Source: Franconibacter helveticus LMG 23732 (GTDB lineage: Bacteria; Pseudomonadota; Gammaproteobacteria; Enterobacterales; Enterobacteriaceae). From it: 55,945 nucleotides of DNA. The DNA lies in the NCBI RefSeq assembly GCF_000463115.2, contig NZ_AWFX01000042.1:259984-315928 (forward strand). The letters run 5' to 3'. The position numbers and the translations under genes are program-made. Shown here in pieces: positions 26,531-37,519 of this stretch. Every line of letters begins with the position of its first letter. Position 1 is the stretch's first letter. Under the pieces are notes generated by a model. That model had not been told where the DNA came from. It did no database searches and saw nothing but the letters and a program-made list of their open reading frames with translations.

Positions 26531-26770
26531 GTGGCCGAGCAGCTTGAGTTTTTTCCCGTCCCCAGTCCTTGTCGCGGTATTTGCCAGAGCGACGAGCGCG
26601 GATTTTGCCGCGGCTGCATGCGTAGCCGGGATGAGCGCTTTAACTGGCAAAATATGAGCGACCCGCAAAAGCAAGAGGTGCTGCGTCTCTGCCGCCAGCG
26701 GATGCTGCGCAAGCTGCGCGCCGCGAAAACCGAACCGCCCGATGAACCCCAGCAACCTTCACTGTTTTAA
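26531..26770 (+). CDS. YdhL, DUF1289 protein
   Basis: A 79-residue protein, the same length as E. coli YdhL, with a GTG start preceded by CAGGAG. Four cysteines (CRGICQSDERGFCRGCMR, about 13-30) form a small DUF1289 cluster that may bind iron-sulfur or zinc; the function is unknown. It precedes ydhF by 56 bases in the same direction. Confidence 0.88.
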   Translation: MAEQLEFFPVPSPCRGICQSDERGFCRGCMRSRDERFNWQNMSDPQKQEVLRLCRQRMLRKLRAAKTEPPDEPQQPSLF

Positions 26771-26826
26771 TCACGTAGCTGTCGTATACTCCGGCGCAGT
26801 GTTTATCTTATTCCGAGGAACAAGAG

Positions 26827-27723
26827 ATGGTTCAACGTATTACCCTCGCGCCGCAGGGGCCGGAGTTTTCCCGTCTGGTTATGGGTTACTGGCGGTTAAT
26901 GGACTGGAATATGTCTGCCCGCGAACTGGTGAGCTTTATTGAAGAACATCTGGATATGGGCATCACCACCGTCGACCATGCCGATATTTATGGCGGCTAC
27001 CAGTGCGAAGCGGCCTTTGGCGAAGCGCTGCGTCTTGCGCCGCATTTGCGCCAGCGTATGGAAATCGTCACTAAATGCGGGATTGCGACCACGGCAAAAG
27101 AAGAAAACGCTATCGGGCATTACATTACCAGCCGCGAACATATCGTGCGTAGCGCGGAAACCTCGCTGAAAAATCTGGCGACCGATGCCATCGATCTTCT
27201 TCTGATACACCGTCCTGACCCTCTTATGGATGCCGATGACGTGGCGGAAGCCTTCCTTGCGCTGCACCAGAGCGGAAAAGTGCGCCATTTTGGCGTATCC
27301 AATTTTACGCCTGCGCAGTTCATGCTGTTGCAATCCCGCTTGCCGTTCACGCTTGCCACGAATCAGGTGGAAATTTCGCCGGTTCACCAGCCGCTGCTGC
27401 TGGACGGTACGCTGGATCAACTCCAGCAGCTGCGTATTCGTCCGATGGCCTGGTCCTGCCTTGGCGGCGGGCGGTTGTTTAACGATGAGGCTTTCCAGCC
27501 GCTGCGTGATGAGTTGCAAAAGGTGGCGCAGGAAGTGGGCGCAGAAACGATTGAACAGGTCGTCTACGCATGGGTGATGCGCCTGCCGTCGCAGCCGTTG
27601 CCTATTATCGGTTCCGGTAAAATCGAACGCGTACGCGCTGCGCTTCCTTCACTTTCTCTTGAAATGTCGCGACAGCAGTGGTTCCGCATTCGTAAAGCGG
27701 CGCTCGGTTACGACGTGCCGTAA
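26827..27723 (+). CDS. YdhF, aldo-keto reductase
   Basis: A 298-residue (beta/alpha)8-barrel oxidoreductase, the same length as E. coli YdhF. The catalytic tetrad is represented by Asp/Tyr near TTVDHADIYGGY (about 46-57), Lys in IVTKCGI and His in LLLIHRPDPL. It should use NADPH. The natural substrate is not known. It has its own ribosome-binding site (GAGGAAC). Confidence 0.92.
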   Translation: MVQRITLAPQGPEFSRLVMGYWRLMDWNMSARELVSFIEEHLDMGITTVDHADIYGGYQCEAAFGEALRLAPHLRQRMEIVTKCGIATTAKEENAIGHYITSREHIVRSAETSLKNLATDAIDLLLIHRPDPLMDADDVAEAFLALHQSGKVRHFGVSNFTPAQFMLLQSRLPFTLATNQVEISPVHQPLLLDGTLDQLQQLRIRPMAWSCLGGGRLFNDEAFQPLRDELQKVAQEVGAETIEQVVYAWVMRLPSQPLPIIGSGKIERVRAALPSLSLEMSRQQWFRIRKAALGYDVP

Positions 27724-27802
27724 AGCTGAAAGTGGTTGCTTCCCGGTGAAATCTTCTCTGCTGGTATAGACTTACCACCGAGGAAAACCATCAGGAGGCA
27801 AC

Positions 27803-28324
27803 ATGAAGCGTTTTAGTCTGGCAATGTTGGCACTGCTCGCCTGCGGCGCGGCGCAGGCGGCCAGTGAAGAAGTGGAAATGCACCTCGTCACCGATCAGGG
27901 AATTGGCCAATCCATTGGTACGGTAAAAATCAGCGAAACCGACAAAGGGCTTGAGTTTGCCCCCGATCTCAAGGCGCTGCCGCCCGGCGATCATGGTTTT
28001 CATATTCATGCCAAAGGCAGCTGCGAACCGGCGATGAAAGACGGTAAACCCGTAGCCGCGCAAGCGGCGGGCGGGCATTACGATCCGCAAAATACCGGCA
28101 AACATCTTGGGCCGGAAGGGCCAGGCCACCTCGGCGATTTACCCACTTTGCAGGTTAATAACGATGGCAAAGCCACCGAGCCGGTTACCGCACCGCGTCT
28201 GAAATCCCTTGATGAGGTGAAAGGTAAAGCGCTGATGGTTCATGTGGGCGGCGATAACATGTCCGATCATCCAAAACCCCTTGGCGGCGGCGGAGAGCGC
28301 TACGCCTGCGGCGTGATTAAGTAA
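27803..28324 (+). CDS. SodC, periplasmic Cu/Zn superoxide dismutase
   Basis: A 173-residue precursor, the same length as in E. coli, with a cleavable signal peptide of about 19 residues ([19 protein letters not shown]). Metal-binding histidines are seen in [13 protein letters not shown] and in the GGHYDPQ and HLGDLPTL regions. It removes superoxide in the periplasm, usually in stationary phase. Its last bases overlap the end of the convergent gene ydhK by eight bases. Confidence 0.96.
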   Translation: MKRFSLAMLALLACGAAQAASEEVEMHLVTDQGIGQSIGTVKISETDKGLEFAPDLKALPPGDHGFHIHAKGSCEPAMKDGKPVAAQAAGGHYDPQNTGKHLGPEGPGHLGDLPTLQVNNDGKATEPVTAPRLKSLDEVKGKALMVHVGGDNMSDHPKPLGGGGERYACGVIK

Positions 28325-30365
28325 GACGGGTTGCGCTGTCGCCGGGGTTGCCCGGTGGCGGCGCTTGTTCAAGTTGCGAAAGCGAGCACCATAGCCGCCA
28401 GATAAGCTGCGCCAGACGCCGCGCATCGGGTTGATGATGCCTTGCAAGCGTAGTGTAAACCCGCTCCAGCTCGTTCAGCGCGGCCGCCAGCGGCCGTTGC
28501 TGAACGCCTCTTTCGCTCATGACCTCTCTTAGCGTAGCGATGCAGTTATCGCGCACGAGCGTTAACGGATCCGATCGCGCTTCCCACTCGCGTAACTGCC
28601 AGACGACATGAGAGCAGTTCAGCAAGACCACGCCCCAACGCAACAGCCAACGCCGCGCGCTCTCTTCTTTACTGTTGCTGAGCTGGCTGATGTGGTGATA
28701 AACCAGCGATTCAAACGCATTTTCGCTGTGATACGGATGCTGGCTAAGCTGATCGATAAATCCTCGCCGTAGCGATCGAATATGGCGGCGGCCTTTACGC
28801 TGGTCGGAACCCGGACGCAGCACAGCGAAAGCGGCCCAGCAGAGTGCCACGCCGGCAATTTTCGCCAGATTATCATTCAGGAAATCCGCAAAATCATAAA
28901 CCGGCGGATTGGTGACGGCGATAAACGAGCCCATAAAGACAATCAACTGTCCCCACAGCCCGGCAAGCTTCGGCTGTTGTAACTTCATTAATTGCATGGT
29001 CGTCAACAGCGGCAGCAGAAAAAGCAAAAACTGCCACAAGTCCGTTATCTGCACCATCAGGCCGAATTTCACCGCGAAGCTGAACAGCGAAAGCAGCACC
29101 AGCGTGCGCAGCAGCAGAGTCAGCGAATTGTAAGGCGAGGGCGAGGCGGAATAGAGTACGCTGCTGATAGCCGCAAGCGTCAGCGCGCCGCTGCCGGCTT
29201 CCCATTGCGTGCTGATACACCATGCGCCTATAAGCGTAATGATGCAAAACGTTCGCAGCGCGCTCCAGAGCGCTTCCCGGTTATCCGCGTGGCGTGTAAA
29301 AGCGGGCGCTGCGGGTGGCGAAATGGCGCGTTGCGGCGTGCCGTCTTCCACTTCGTGCAGCCAGCGCGCGCTGTCGAGATAAACCCAGCAAAAATCACGC
29401 AGACGCTGCCAGAAGGCGTGATGACGAAAATCATCGGCGCGGGTGGGGTAAAGCTGCGCCAGGATTTTCGCAACGCTGTACCGGGTCGCCTGTGGGTGCG
29501 CCAGTTCCTGTAGCAGCGCCTGTAAGTGCGACCAGAGCGTAGGGGGAACGTCCGGCCAGTTAAGCAAAAGCCTGCGCAAGCCGGAAATAAGGCTGGTAAG
29601 CCGTAACTGCTGGTGCAGTAAGTAATTAAGCAGCGTGTTATGCCGACGGAAACGGTAATGACTCCAGAAGGCCTGGATACGCAGCACATTCAGCGTAAGG
29701 ATTTGTCCAATCAAACCCTCATGCGCGGTGCGTATGGTGTCTGTTGTTTCCTGTTGCCACAACAGGCTTGCGTGTTCCAGCAGCCGGGTTTGCATCGTTT
29801 TCAGCGCGTTTAACAGCGTTGAGCCATCGGAGTTGCCCGGCAATACCATCATCATGAAACCGCCGCATAAAATACCGACGATAACTTCGCAAACCCGCGC
29901 CTGGGCAATATCCCACAGTTCTGTGGTCTCAACGGTGTTCACTAGTGGGAAAGCGATAATCGCGGCGGTATAGCCGGCAAGCTGGAAAGCGTAAGCCGCA
30001 TTATTCATAAACTGGCTGGCGGCCCAGGTGCAAAGCGCAAGCCAGGCAGCCATGGCGAAGGTAAAAAACCAGGGGTCATTCAGCGTGTGGCCGGCAATGA
30101 TAAGCGAAGCGCAGGCGCCAAGCAGGCTGCCTGCAATGCGGCCCAGACTTTTACTGATAACGCTGCCGACGGTAGGAAAGCTCACGACGGCGGCGGACGT
30201 CATCGCCCAGTAGGGTTCATCCAGCTCAAGACAATACGCGATGGTTAGCGCCAGGCACATGGCGATGCTGTTACGCAGCGCATAGCGCCATTGTCCGGGG
30301 TTGGCTTTTCCCCAGGGCGTGTTTCGCCATGCGAGCCAGTCGGCTTTCATGATGCTACGGGCCAA
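28317..30365 (-). CDS. YdhK, FUSC-family efflux pump
   Basis: A 682-residue inner-membrane protein (E. coli about 670) of the p-hydroxybenzoic acid efflux/FUSC family. It has two hydrophobic bundles (about 25-165 and 365-510), each followed by a large cytoplasmic region. The start overlaps the end of ydhJ by 11 bases. With YdhJ (adaptor) and YdhI (DUF1656) it forms an AaeAB-like export unit. In E. coli ydhIJK is under SlyA-related control; the divergent slyA gene here fits this. Confidence 0.92.
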   Translation of the reverse strand: MARSIMKADWLAWRNTPWGKANPGQWRYALRNSIAMCLALTIAYCLELDEPYWAMTSAAVVSFPTVGSVISKSLGRIAGSLLGACASLIIAGHTLNDPWFFTFAMAAWLALCTWAASQFMNNAAYAFQLAGYTAAIIAFPLVNTVETTELWDIAQARVCEVIVGILCGGFMMMVLPGNSDGSTLLNALKTMQTRLLEHASLLWQQETTDTIRTAHEGLIGQILTLNVLRIQAFWSHYRFRRHNTLLNYLLHQQLRLTSLISGLRRLLLNWPDVPPTLWSHLQALLQELAHPQATRYSVAKILAQLYPTRADDFRHHAFWQRLRDFCWVYLDSARWLHEVEDGTPQRAISPPAAPAFTRHADNREALWSALRTFCIITLIGAWCISTQWEAGSGALTLAAISSVLYSASPSPYNSLTLLLRTLVLLSLFSFAVKFGLMVQITDLWQFLLFLLPLLTTMQLMKLQQPKLAGLWGQLIVFMGSFIAVTNPPVYDFADFLNDNLAKIAGVALCWAAFAVLRPGSDQRKGRRHIRSLRRGFIDQLSQHPYHSENAFESLVYHHISQLSNSKEESARRWLLRWGVVLLNCSHVVWQLREWEARSDPLTLVRDNCIATLREVMSERGVQQRPLAAALNELERVYTTLARHHQPDARRLAQLIWRLWCSLSQLEQAPPPGNPGDSATRLT

Positions 30366-31254
30366 GCGAAACGGTGCAGGTGGTGCCCGAAACGAGCGTA
30401 ATATCTTGCGCCAGCGGATCGAGCGCTATACGCACCGGCACGCGCTGCGCCAGGCGCACCCAGGGCACGTTAGGTTTGATATCCGCCACCAGCCCACTGT
30501 CGCTCTCCACGCTCTGGTCATAAATGGCGCGTCCGATGCTGTCCACTTTCCCCGTGAGTTGTTGATGACCGCTGTAAAGCGTCACTTTTGCGGCAAGGCC
30601 GGGGCGAATATGACGAAGCTTGGTCTCTTCAAAATAGCCCACCACATAAAACGAGTGGCTGTCGATAAGCGCGAAAACAGGTTGCCCGGCGGTGGCGTAA
30701 TTGCCGACGCGGCTGGAAAGATTCGTTATCCAGCCATCTACCGGCGCTTTTACTGTGGTTTGCGAAAGCTGCCACTGGGCTTGTTCAAGCGCGGCTTGCG
30801 CCGCTTTGAGGTCCGCTTTTGCCGCCGCGAGGCTCGCCTGCGCCGCTTCCACGCTGATATTCGCCGTATCCAGGTCTTCAGCGGAGATATAGTTACGCGG
30901 CAGATGACGGCGGCGGTTCGCCTCATTATTCGCTTTCGCGACATCGGCATTGGCTTTCGCGACATCCGATGAAGCGCGCGCAAGCTGCGCCTGGGCGTTT
31001 AAAACCGCAATGCGATAAGGCGTCTCGTCCAGCGTAAACAGCACGCTGCCCGCTTTCACCCGCTGGTTATCACGCACGTTAAGGCGAGTCAGCGTCCCGG
31101 AAACTTGCGGCGTGATATTGACCTGCTCCGCGCGTACTTTGCCATCGCGCGTCCAGGGCGACTGCATGTAATAAGTCCACATCAGCCAGCCCACGACCAG
31201 TGCGACGGCGAAAATAATCAGGGTGGAAAAATATTTCAGTGTTTTCAGTCGCAT
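30355..31254 (-). CDS. YdhJ, HlyD-type membrane-fusion adaptor
   Basis: A 299-residue protein (E. coli about 285) with one N-terminal membrane helix (about 10-28, [20 protein letters not shown]), a lipoyl domain, a short alpha-helical hairpin rich in Ala and Lys (about 75-150) and a beta-barrel. It is the periplasmic partner of YdhK. Three bases separate it from ydhI and it overlaps ydhK. Confidence 0.93.
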   Translation of the reverse strand: MRLKTLKYFSTLIIFAVALVVGWLMWTYYMQSPWTRDGKVRAEQVNITPQVSGTLTRLNVRDNQRVKAGSVLFTLDETPYRIAVLNAQAQLARASSDVAKANADVAKANNEANRRRHLPRNYISAEDLDTANISVEAAQASLAAAKADLKAAQAALEQAQWQLSQTTVKAPVDGWITNLSSRVGNYATAGQPVFALIDSHSFYVVGYFEETKLRHIRPGLAAKVTLYSGHQQLTGKVDSIGRAIYDQSVESDSGLVADIKPNVPWVRLAQRVPVRIALDPLAQDITLVSGTTCTVSLGP

Positions 31255-31257
31255 GGC

Positions 31258-31494
31258 TTACCACATTATTAAAATCAGCAGCCCAAGGCTGACGCACAGA
31301 GCAAAAAGCGACAAATCCAGCAACGTGGGGTGCCAAATTTCTCCGGAATACATCCAGTCGCGTAGAAGGCGATGAAGAGCCAGCCAGATAAAAAAGCCGA
31401 GGATCACCGCCTTAAACAGAGGGGGAAAATAGACTGAGGCGCCTGCTACAAGGTCCTGGAGCGGCATGCCTGAAGCGGAAAAAGACCATGGCAT
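31258..31494 (-). CDS. YdhI, DUF1656 small membrane protein
   Basis: A 78-residue protein, the same length as E. coli YdhI, with two predicted membrane helices (about 25-45 and 60-78). It is first in the ydhIJK operon, like AaeX in the aaeXAB operon. The role of DUF1656 proteins is unclear. Confidence 0.92.
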   Translation of the reverse strand: MPWSFSASGMPLQDLVAGASVYFPPLFKAVILGFFIWLALHRLLRDWMYSGEIWHPTLLDLSLFALCVSLGLLILIMW

Positions 31495-31640
31495 GATGAT
31501 TAATCCTTTAGCAGCAAAATATGGCGGCTTCGGTTACCTGAGATAGAATGAGTATAATTACCGCTGAGATAGTCGCAAAAGTAAGACATTTGTTTTAGTT
31601 ATTTAAATGCTGCAAACTAGTCTAAAATCACTACAATAAC

Positions 31641-31652
31641 TTAGCAAGCTAA
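31641..31652. promoter_or_regulatory. SlyA operator between ydhI and slyA
   Basis: TTAGCAAGCTAA is a perfect palindrome identical to the published SlyA consensus. It lies 11 bases before the slyA start codon, within the divergent ydhI-slyA interval, so it probably mediates autorepression and may also affect ydhIJK. Confidence 0.85.
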
Positions 31653-31662
31653 TTATAAGGAG

Positions 31663-32103
31663 ATGAAATTGGAATCGCCATTAGGTTCTGATCTGGCACG
31701 GCTAGTGCGCATCTGGCGTGCTCTGATTGACCATCGCCTGAAACCTCTGGAACTGACGCAAACGCACTGGGTTACGCTGCATAATATTCACGAACTGCCG
31801 CCTGACCAGTCGCAAATACAGCTCGCGAAAGCGATCGGCATTGAACAGCCGTCGCTGGTGCGAACACTCGATCAGCTTGAAGAAAAAGGGCTGATTTCAC
31901 GCCATACCTGTGCAAGCGACAGGCGCGCTAAACGCATTAAGCTTACGGAAAAAGCGCGACCGATTATCACGCAAATGGAAGATGTGATTCGTAAAACGCG
32001 TGGAGAGATCCTCTCGGGGATCAGTGAAACCGAACTTACTACGCTGCTGAATCTGATTAATCGTCTGGAGAAGAATATCAACGATCTCCAGGAACGAGGC
32101 TAA
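31663..32103 (+). CDS. SlyA, MarR-family global regulator
   Basis: A 146-residue winged-helix dimer (E. coli 144) with nearly the E. coli sequence over its first 100 residues; the recognition helix is in [20 protein letters not shown]. It counteracts H-NS silencing and responds to aromatic acids such as salicylate. It starts [20 protein letters not shown] with AAGGAG just upstream, next to its own operator. It converges with slyB across a terminator. Confidence 0.97.
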   Translation: MKLESPLGSDLARLVRIWRALIDHRLKPLELTQTHWVTLHNIHELPPDQSQIQLAKAIGIEQPSLVRTLDQLEEKGLISRHTCASDRRAKRIKLTEKARPIITQMEDVIRKTRGEILSGISETELTTLLNLINRLEKNINDLQERG

Positions 32104-32120
32104 CGTTGCGTTTAGTATGA

Positions 32121-32152
32121 AAAAAGCGACCTGGAGGCAGGTCGCTTTTTTA
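32121..32152. terminator. Bidirectional terminator between slyA and slyB
   Basis: Stem AAAAAGCGACCT/AGGTCGCTTTTT (32121-32132 with 32139-32150) with loop GGAGGC. It works in both directions for the convergent genes. Confidence 0.9.
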
Positions 32153-32154
32153 TT

Positions 32155-32622
32155 TTAGCGGGGTGAAACGGTAACCTGGCTGCCGTTGCTTGCCAGTACC
32201 ACGCGCTGGCCGGCAGAGAAGCGGGTGTTGCCCTGTTTCTGAACCACCATAATGGTGTTGCCGTCATCCTTACGGATTTCCAGCTCAACGCCCTGCGTTT
32301 TGTTCATTGCGCCCTGTACGCCCTGGCCTGCCACGCCGCCTGCGACAGCGCCTGCCGCGGTGGCAAGCGAACGACCGGTGCCGCCGCCGACGGTATTGCC
32401 AAGGAAGCCGCCCAATACCGCACCGCCCAGTGCGCCGATCACGTTGTTATCGTCACCGCCCTGAATCTTCACCGGACGGACGTTAACGATCGTGCCATAG
32501 GTGACGTTCTGCACCTGCTTGGCTTCAGAAGCGGTATAAACATCGCCGGAAAGACTATCGTTATTGACACAACCCGCCAGCGTTAACCCGGCCAGCGAGA
32601 CAACCAGCACACGTGAAATCAT
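32155..32622 (-). CDS. SlyB, outer-membrane lipoprotein
   Basis: A 155-residue lipoprotein, the same length as in E. coli. The ATG at 32622 (preceded by AGGAG) is chosen because it gives a proper lipoprotein signal with lipobox LAGC and lipidated Cys18; upstream ATGs add an implausible leader. A glycine-zipper segment (about 62-105, GGAVLGGFLGNTVGGGTG) is followed by a C-terminal beta domain. SlyB forms complexes around outer-membrane proteins under envelope stress and is PhoPQ-controlled in E. coli and Salmonella. I did not find a clear PhoP box here. Confidence 0.94.
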   Translation of the reverse strand: MISRVLVVSLAGLTLAGCVNNDSLSGDVYTASEAKQVQNVTYGTIVNVRPVKIQGGDDNNVIGALGGAVLGGFLGNTVGGGTGRSLATAAGAVAGGVAGQGVQGAMNKTQGVELEIRKDDGNTIMVVQKQGNTRFSAGQRVVLASNGSQVTVSPR

Positions 32623-32872
32623 GCAAATCTCCTGTTTACAATCAATGCTCCTGTGAGCATCCATGATAGTTAAATTATATGGCATTAAACGACAGCGTTT
32701 CACATTGTTCATGCATTCCCATGTAAAAATAGTAAAAGTACCTGGTTTAACGCAGGGTAAATGCCTTTAAAACCGTGTCGGTTTTTATTGCGCCAGATTT
32801 GTTAATAATTATCATTAACGCAGAACAATGACCGTGAATGTCGGTTAACCCGTCAACCAGTAAGGAAAGCCT

Positions 32873-33997
32873 ATGAAATCGGGGCGCTATATTGGCGTAA
32901 TGTCTGGCACCAGCCTGGACGGAGTGGATGTAGTGTTGGCGGCGATTGATGAGCGAATGGTCGCGCAGCAGGCTAGCCTCAGCTGGCCTATCCCGCTGAA
33001 GCTTAAGCAGGAGGTGCTTGCCATCTGTCAGGGCCAGAGCCTGACGCTTTCGCAACTGGGGCAGCTTGACGCGCGACTCGGCCAGCTTTTCGCCGACGCG
33101 GTACTGGCGCTGATGAAGCAGGAAAAGCTCAAACCCGAAGAGGTGATGGCTATCGGCTGTCACGGGCAGACCGTGTGGCATGAGCCTGGCGGCGAAGCGC
33201 CGCATACTCTGCAAATAGGGGATAATAATCAGATTGTGGCGCGTACCGGCGTCACCGTCGTCGGCGATTTCCGCCGCCGCGACATGGCGCTGGGCGGGCA
33301 GGGCGCGCCGCTGGTGCCTGCTTTCCATCACGCATTGCTCGCGCACCCGGCCGAGCGCCGTATGGTGCTTAATATCGGCGGCATCGCCAACCTCTCGCTG
33401 CTTTTCCCCGATCAGCCCGTTCGCGGCTACGATACCGGCCCGGGCAACATGTTGATGGACGCCTGGATCTGGCGCCAGCGCGGGCAAGCCTATGATAAAG
33501 GCGCCCAGTGGGCGAGCAGCGGCAAAGTGATCCTCCCGCTGCTTCAGCATATGCTCTGCGACCCTTACTTCGCCTTGCCAGCGCCTAAAAGCACCGGGCG
33601 GGAATATTTCAATTACGGCTGGCTTGAGCGGCAGCTGTCGCGCTTTCCGGGCCTTGCGGCGCAGGATGTGCAGGCGACGCTTGCTGAGCTGACGGCGACG
33701 ACTGTCGCTGAACAGGTGCTGTTAAGCGGCGGCGGCGAGAGGCTGCTGGTCTGCGGCGGCGGCGGGCGCAATCCGCTGCTAATGAACCGGCTGGCCGGAC
33801 TGTTGCCGGGCATTGAAGTCTCCACCACTGATGAGATGGGCATTAGCGGCGATGATATGGAAGCGCTGGCGTTCGCCTGGCTTGCGTTTCGCACGCTTTC
33901 AGGCATGCCGGGCAATCTTCCCTCGGTAACGGGCGCTTCGCAGCCAAGCGTGCTGGGCGCTATTTTCCCGGCAAATCCGATCCAGAATCGGATTTAG
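32873..33997 (+). CDS. AnmK, anhydro-N-acetylmuramic acid kinase
   Basis: A 374-residue kinase of the ASKHA fold (E. coli about 369). It converts 1,6-anhydro-MurNAc to MurNAc-6-phosphate in cell-wall recycling. Recognisable are the phosphate loop [11 protein letters not shown] (about 9-19), [21 protein letters not shown] and the adenosine motif [11 protein letters not shown]. The 250 bases upstream are shared with slyB and contain its promoter. Confidence 0.96.
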   Translation: MKSGRYIGVMSGTSLDGVDVVLAAIDERMVAQQASLSWPIPLKLKQEVLAICQGQSLTLSQLGQLDARLGQLFADAVLALMKQEKLKPEEVMAIGCHGQTVWHEPGGEAPHTLQIGDNNQIVARTGVTVVGDFRRRDMALGGQGAPLVPAFHHALLAHPAERRMVLNIGGIANLSLLFPDQPVRGYDTGPGNMLMDAWIWRQRGQAYDKGAQWASSGKVILPLLQHMLCDPYFALPAPKSTGREYFNYGWLERQLSRFPGLAAQDVQATLAELTATTVAEQVLLSGGGERLLVCGGGGRNPLLMNRLAGLLPGIEVSTTDEMGISGDDMEALAFAWLAFRTLSGMPGNLPSVTGASQPSVLGAIFPANPIQNRI

Positions 33998-34091
33998 CCG
34001 ACTTTCGCCAGGGGGCGAAGCCGATAGACTTTCTTTGAAACAGGATGAACGCCGTCTCCTTAAAGTAAAAGAAAGTCATCAGGATAGCCCC

Positions 34092-34415
34092 ATGAAAAAA
34101 CTGCTTATTGTTTTACTTCCCTCGCTTCTTGCAGGCTGTAGCTACTACGGCACGATGATGGAGCGCATGCATACGGATAAGCTTGAGTATCAGTGCGATG
34201 AAAAACCGCTGACGGTTTCGCTTAATAATACGCGCCAGGAAGTCAGCTTTATCTATAACGACAAACCGCTGCGGCTGAAACAGGGGCTTTCGGCGTCCGG
34301 CGCGCGCTACACAGACGGCATTTATGTTTTCTGGTCGAAAGGCGACACGGCGAACGTTTACGAAAAAGACCGCATTGTGCTTAATAACTGTCAATTGCAA
34401 AATCGCCAGCGTTGA
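34092..34415 (+). CDS. MliC (YdhA), lysozyme-inhibitor lipoprotein
   Basis: A 107-residue lipoprotein (E. coli about 109) with signal and lipobox LLAGC, lipidated Cys16. It inhibits C-type lysozyme at the outer membrane. The ATG at 34092 gives the signal sequence; the longer ORF from 34035 would bury it. Family residues such as the [10 protein letters not shown] and [10 protein letters not shown] segments are present. pdxH begins 57 bases downstream in the same direction. Confidence 0.93.
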   Translation: MKKLLIVLLPSLLAGCSYYGTMMERMHTDKLEYQCDEKPLTVSLNNTRQEVSFIYNDKPLRLKQGLSASGARYTDGIYVFWSKGDTANVYEKDRIVLNNCQLQNRQR

Positions 34416-34472
34416 GATTTCACCGGGTGGAGCGCACAATAGCTCCACCCAACGATTACGCTAGCTAACGCC

Positions 34473-35129
34473 ATGTCTGATAACGATTCTCTGCAAAAGA
34501 TCGCGCATCTGCGCCGTGAATACACCAAAGGCGGATTACGCCGTCGCGATCTTCCTGAACAACCGCTTCCCCTGTTCGAACGCTGGCTTTCGCAGGCATG
34601 CGAAGCGCAGCTCGCCGACCCAACCGCCATGGTGGTCGCAACCGTTGATGAAAACGGTCAGCCTTATCAGCGCATTGTCCTGCTTAAGCATTACGACGAA
34701 AAAGGCCTGGTTTTCTACACCAATCTCGGCAGCCGTAAAGCCCATCATATTGAAAACAACCCCCGCGTGAATCTGCTGTTCCCCTGGCACATGCTGGAGC
34801 GCCAGGTCATGGTGACGGGAAAAGCGGAGCGTCTCTCTACGCTTGAGGTGGTGAAATATTTCCACAGCCGCCCCCGCGACAGCCAGATTGGCGCCTGGGT
34901 CTCGAAACAGTCGAGCCGCATTTCCGCGCGCGGCGTGCTGGAGAGCAAGTTCCTGGAGCTTAAACAGAAATTCCAGCAGGGGGAGATCCCGCTGCCGAGT
35001 TTCTGGGGCGGATTTCGCGTTTCCATCGAGCAGATGGAGTTCTGGCAGGGCGGCGAACACCGCCTGCATGACCGCTTTTTATACCAGCGCGAAGGCGCGG
35101 GCTGGAAAATCGATCGTCTTGCCCCCTGA
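34473..35129 (+). CDS. PdxH, pyridoxamine/pyridoxine 5'-phosphate oxidase
   Basis: A 218-residue FMN enzyme, the same length as in E. coli, that makes pyridoxal 5'-phosphate from PNP or PMP. The FMN and substrate segments ([20 protein letters not shown], and the final [20 protein letters not shown]) are conserved. The neighbouring pdxY supplies the salvage route, with tyrS between, as in E. coli. Confidence 0.97.
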   Translation: MSDNDSLQKIAHLRREYTKGGLRRRDLPEQPLPLFERWLSQACEAQLADPTAMVVATVDENGQPYQRIVLLKHYDEKGLVFYTNLGSRKAHHIENNPRVNLLFPWHMLERQVMVTGKAERLSTLEVVKYFHSRPRDSQIGAWVSKQSSRISARGVLESKFLELKQKFQQGEIPLPSFWGGFRVSIEQMEFWQGGEHRLHDRFLYQREGAGWKIDRLAP

Positions 35130-35270
35130 GTAAGGGATTTTCTTGTGCGAAGCGCTGGCGCAACCGGGCACAGCGCTTTATTCTATGCCTCCCTGAATTT
35201 TTAACGTATTCGCCAGCAGGCGAAAGCCGTGTACCGGCAAAGGTGCAGTCGTAAAGAGATGGAGAAATTG

Positions 35271-36545
35271 ATGGCAAGCAGCAATTTGATCAAGCAATTG
35301 CAGGAGCGGGGCCTTGTGGCTCAGGTGACGGATGAAGAAGCGTTAGCGCAGCGTTTGGCGCAGGGGCCAATCGCCCTTTATTGCGGCTTCGATCCCACCG
35401 CTGACAGCTTGCATCTGGGCCATCTGGTTCCCCTGTTGTGCCTGAAACGTTTTCAGATGGCAGGGCATAAGCCGGTCGCTCTGGTCGGCGGCGCTACGGG
35501 GCTTATTGGCGACCCAAGCTTCAAAGCGACCGAACGTAAGCTTAATACGGAAGATACGGTGCAGGAGTGGGTGGATAAAATTCGCCGTCAGGTTGCGCCT
35601 TTCCTCGACTTCGATTGCGGTGAAAACGCCGCTATCGCCGCCAACAACTACGACTGGTTCGGCAGCATGAACGTGCTGACGTTCCTGCGTGATATCGGTA
35701 AACACTTCTCTGTTAACCAGATGATCAACAAAGAAGCGGTGAAGCAGCGCCTGAACCGTGACGACGTGGGCATCTCCTTTACCGAGTTTTCGTACAACCT
35801 GTTGCAGGGTTACGATTTTGCCTGCCTGAACAAACTGCATGGCGTTGCGCTGCAAATCGGCGGGTCGGATCAGTGGGGCAATATCACCTCCGGCATCGAT
35901 CTGACGCGTCGTCTGCATCAGAACCAGGTGTTCGGCCTGACCGTTCCGCTCATCACGAAATCAGACGGCACTAAATTCGGTAAAACCGAAGGCGGCGCGG
36001 TATGGCTCGATCCTAAGAAAACCAGTCCGTACAAGTTCTATCAGTTCTGGATCAACACCGCAGACGCCGATGTTTACCGCTTCCTGAAATTCTTCACCTT
36101 TATGAGCATTGAAGAGATCAATGCGCTGGAAGAGGAAGACAAGAACAGCGGCAAAGCGCCGCGCGCGCAGTATGTGCTGGCGGAGGAAGTCACGCGTCTG
36201 GTTCACGGGGAAGAGGGGCTGGTGGCGGCGAAGCGCATCACAGCCAGCCTTTTCAACGGCACCCTGAGCGACCTGAGCGAAGCGGATTTCGAACAGCTTG
36301 CGCAGGATGGCGTGCCGATGGTCGAAATGGAAAAAGGCGCCGATCTTCAGCAAGCGCTGGTGGATTCCGAGCTGCAACCCTCCCGCGGCCAGGCCCGTAA
36401 GACTATCGCCTCTAATGCGGTCACCATTAACGGCGAAAAACAGTCAGACCCGGAATACACCTTCAGCGATGCAGACCGCCTCTTCGGTCGCTACACGCTG
36501 CTGCGTCGCGGTAAAAAGAATTACTGCCTCGTTTGCTGGAAGTAA
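35271..36545 (+). CDS. TyrS, tyrosyl-tRNA synthetase
   Basis: A 424-residue class I synthetase, the same length as in E. coli. The HIGH motif is HLGH at 48-51 and the KMSKS motif is KFGKT near 235. A C-terminal S4-like RNA-binding domain (about 355-420) follows. The ATG at 35271 has GGAG nearby and gives the E. coli N-terminus [17 protein letters not shown] perfect terminator hairpin follows before pdxY. Confidence 0.98.
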   Translation: MASSNLIKQLQERGLVAQVTDEEALAQRLAQGPIALYCGFDPTADSLHLGHLVPLLCLKRFQMAGHKPVALVGGATGLIGDPSFKATERKLNTEDTVQEWVDKIRRQVAPFLDFDCGENAAIAANNYDWFGSMNVLTFLRDIGKHFSVNQMINKEAVKQRLNRDDVGISFTEFSYNLLQGYDFACLNKLHGVALQIGGSDQWGNITSGIDLTRRLHQNQVFGLTVPLITKSDGTKFGKTEGGAVWLDPKKTSPYKFYQFWINTADADVYRFLKFFTFMSIEEINALEEEDKNSGKAPRAQYVLAEEVTRLVHGEEGLVAAKRITASLFNGTLSDLSEADFEQLAQDGVPMVEMEKGADLQQALVDSELQPSRGQARKTIASNAVTINGEKQSDPEYTFSDADRLFGRYTLLRRGKKNYCLVCWK

Positions 36546-36557
36546 CACTCAGCAAGT

Positions 36558-36590
36558 AAGGGCGTGGGAAACCACGCCCTTTATTTTTAT
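36558..36590 (+). terminator. Terminator after tyrS
   Basis: A perfect ten-pair stem AAGGGCGTGG/CCACGCCCTT (36558-36567 with 36572-36581), a GAAA tetraloop and a T-rich tail. pdxY starts 30 bases further, so it must have its own promoter or depend on read-through. Confidence 0.85.
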
Positions 36591-36620
36591 GTCATCACCT
36601 GCAATTCATCCGGAAGCAAC

Positions 36621-37481
36621 ATGAAAAACATCCTCGCTATCCAGTCTCATGTGGTGTTTGGTCACGCCGGCAACAGCGCGGCTGAATTTCCCATGCGGCG
36701 TCTCGGCGCCAACGTCTGGCCGCTCAATACCGTTCAGTTTTCCAATCACACGCAATATGGACAATGGACCGGCGCGGTGATGCCGCCCGCACACCTGACT
36801 GAAATTGTGCAGGGCATCGCCGCCATTGGGCAGCTACACCGCTGCGACGCAGTGCTGAGCGGTTATCTGGGTTCTGCGGAGCAGGGCGAGCATATCCTGG
36901 GCATCGTGCGCGAAGTGAAAAAGGCAAACCCTCAGGCGCTCTACTTCTGCGACCCGGTCATGGGGCATCCGGAGAAAGGCTGCATCGTGGCGCCGGGCGT
37001 TGCGGAATTTCATGCGCGCCATGCGCTGCCAGCCAGCGATATTATCGCGCCGAACCTGATTGAGCTTGAGCTGCTGAGCGGACACGCGGTAAACACAGTG
37101 GAAGAAGCGGTGACAACGTCACGCGAGCTGATTGCGCTGGGGCCAAAAGTGGTGCTGGTCAAACATCTGGCGCGCGCGGGTTACCATAAAGATCGTTTTG
37201 AAATGTTGCTGGTCACGCAGGACGAAGCCTGGCATATCAGCCGTCCGCTGGTGGATTTTGGCGAGCGCCAGCCTGTGGGCGTGGGTGACGTAACCAGCGG
37301 TCTGCTGTTGGTGAAACTGTTACAGGGCGCGACGCACCGCGACGCGCTGGAGCATGTCACGGCGGCGGTTTATGAAATCATGATAATGACGAAAAAGATG
37401 GGCGAGTACGAATTGCAGGTTGTTGCCGCCCAGGAAGGCATCGCTAAGCCGGAGCATTACTTTACCGCTGTCGCGCTTTAA
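36621..37481 (+). CDS. PdxY, pyridoxal kinase
   Basis: A 286-residue ribokinase-like enzyme (E. coli 287) that phosphorylates pyridoxal in the salvage pathway. The start at 36621 (after GGAAGC) gives the N-terminus [20 protein letters not shown]. The anion-hole/catalytic segment is [16 protein letters not shown] hairpin (37489-37499 with 37504-37514) separates it from the convergent gstA. Confidence 0.96.
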   Translation: MKNILAIQSHVVFGHAGNSAAEFPMRRLGANVWPLNTVQFSNHTQYGQWTGAVMPPAHLTEIVQGIAAIGQLHRCDAVLSGYLGSAEQGEHILGIVREVKKANPQALYFCDPVMGHPEKGCIVAPGVAEFHARHALPASDIIAPNLIELELLSGHAVNTVEEAVTTSRELIALGPKVVLVKHLARAGYHKDRFEMLLVTQDEAWHISRPLVDFGERQPVGVGDVTSGLLLVKLLQGATHRDALEHVTAAVYEIMIMTKKMGEYELQVVAAQEGIAKPEHYFTAVAL

Positions 37482-37488
37482 CAATGAA

Positions 37489-37514
37489 CCGCTCTCCTGG
37501 CGTCAGGAGAGCGG
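37489..37514. terminator. Hairpin between convergent pdxY and gstA
   Basis: A perfect 11-pair stem CCGCTCTCCTG/CAGGAGAGCGG with a GCGT loop. No strong T-run follows in either direction, so termination efficiency is uncertain. Confidence 0.6.
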
Positions 37515-37519
37515 ACAGT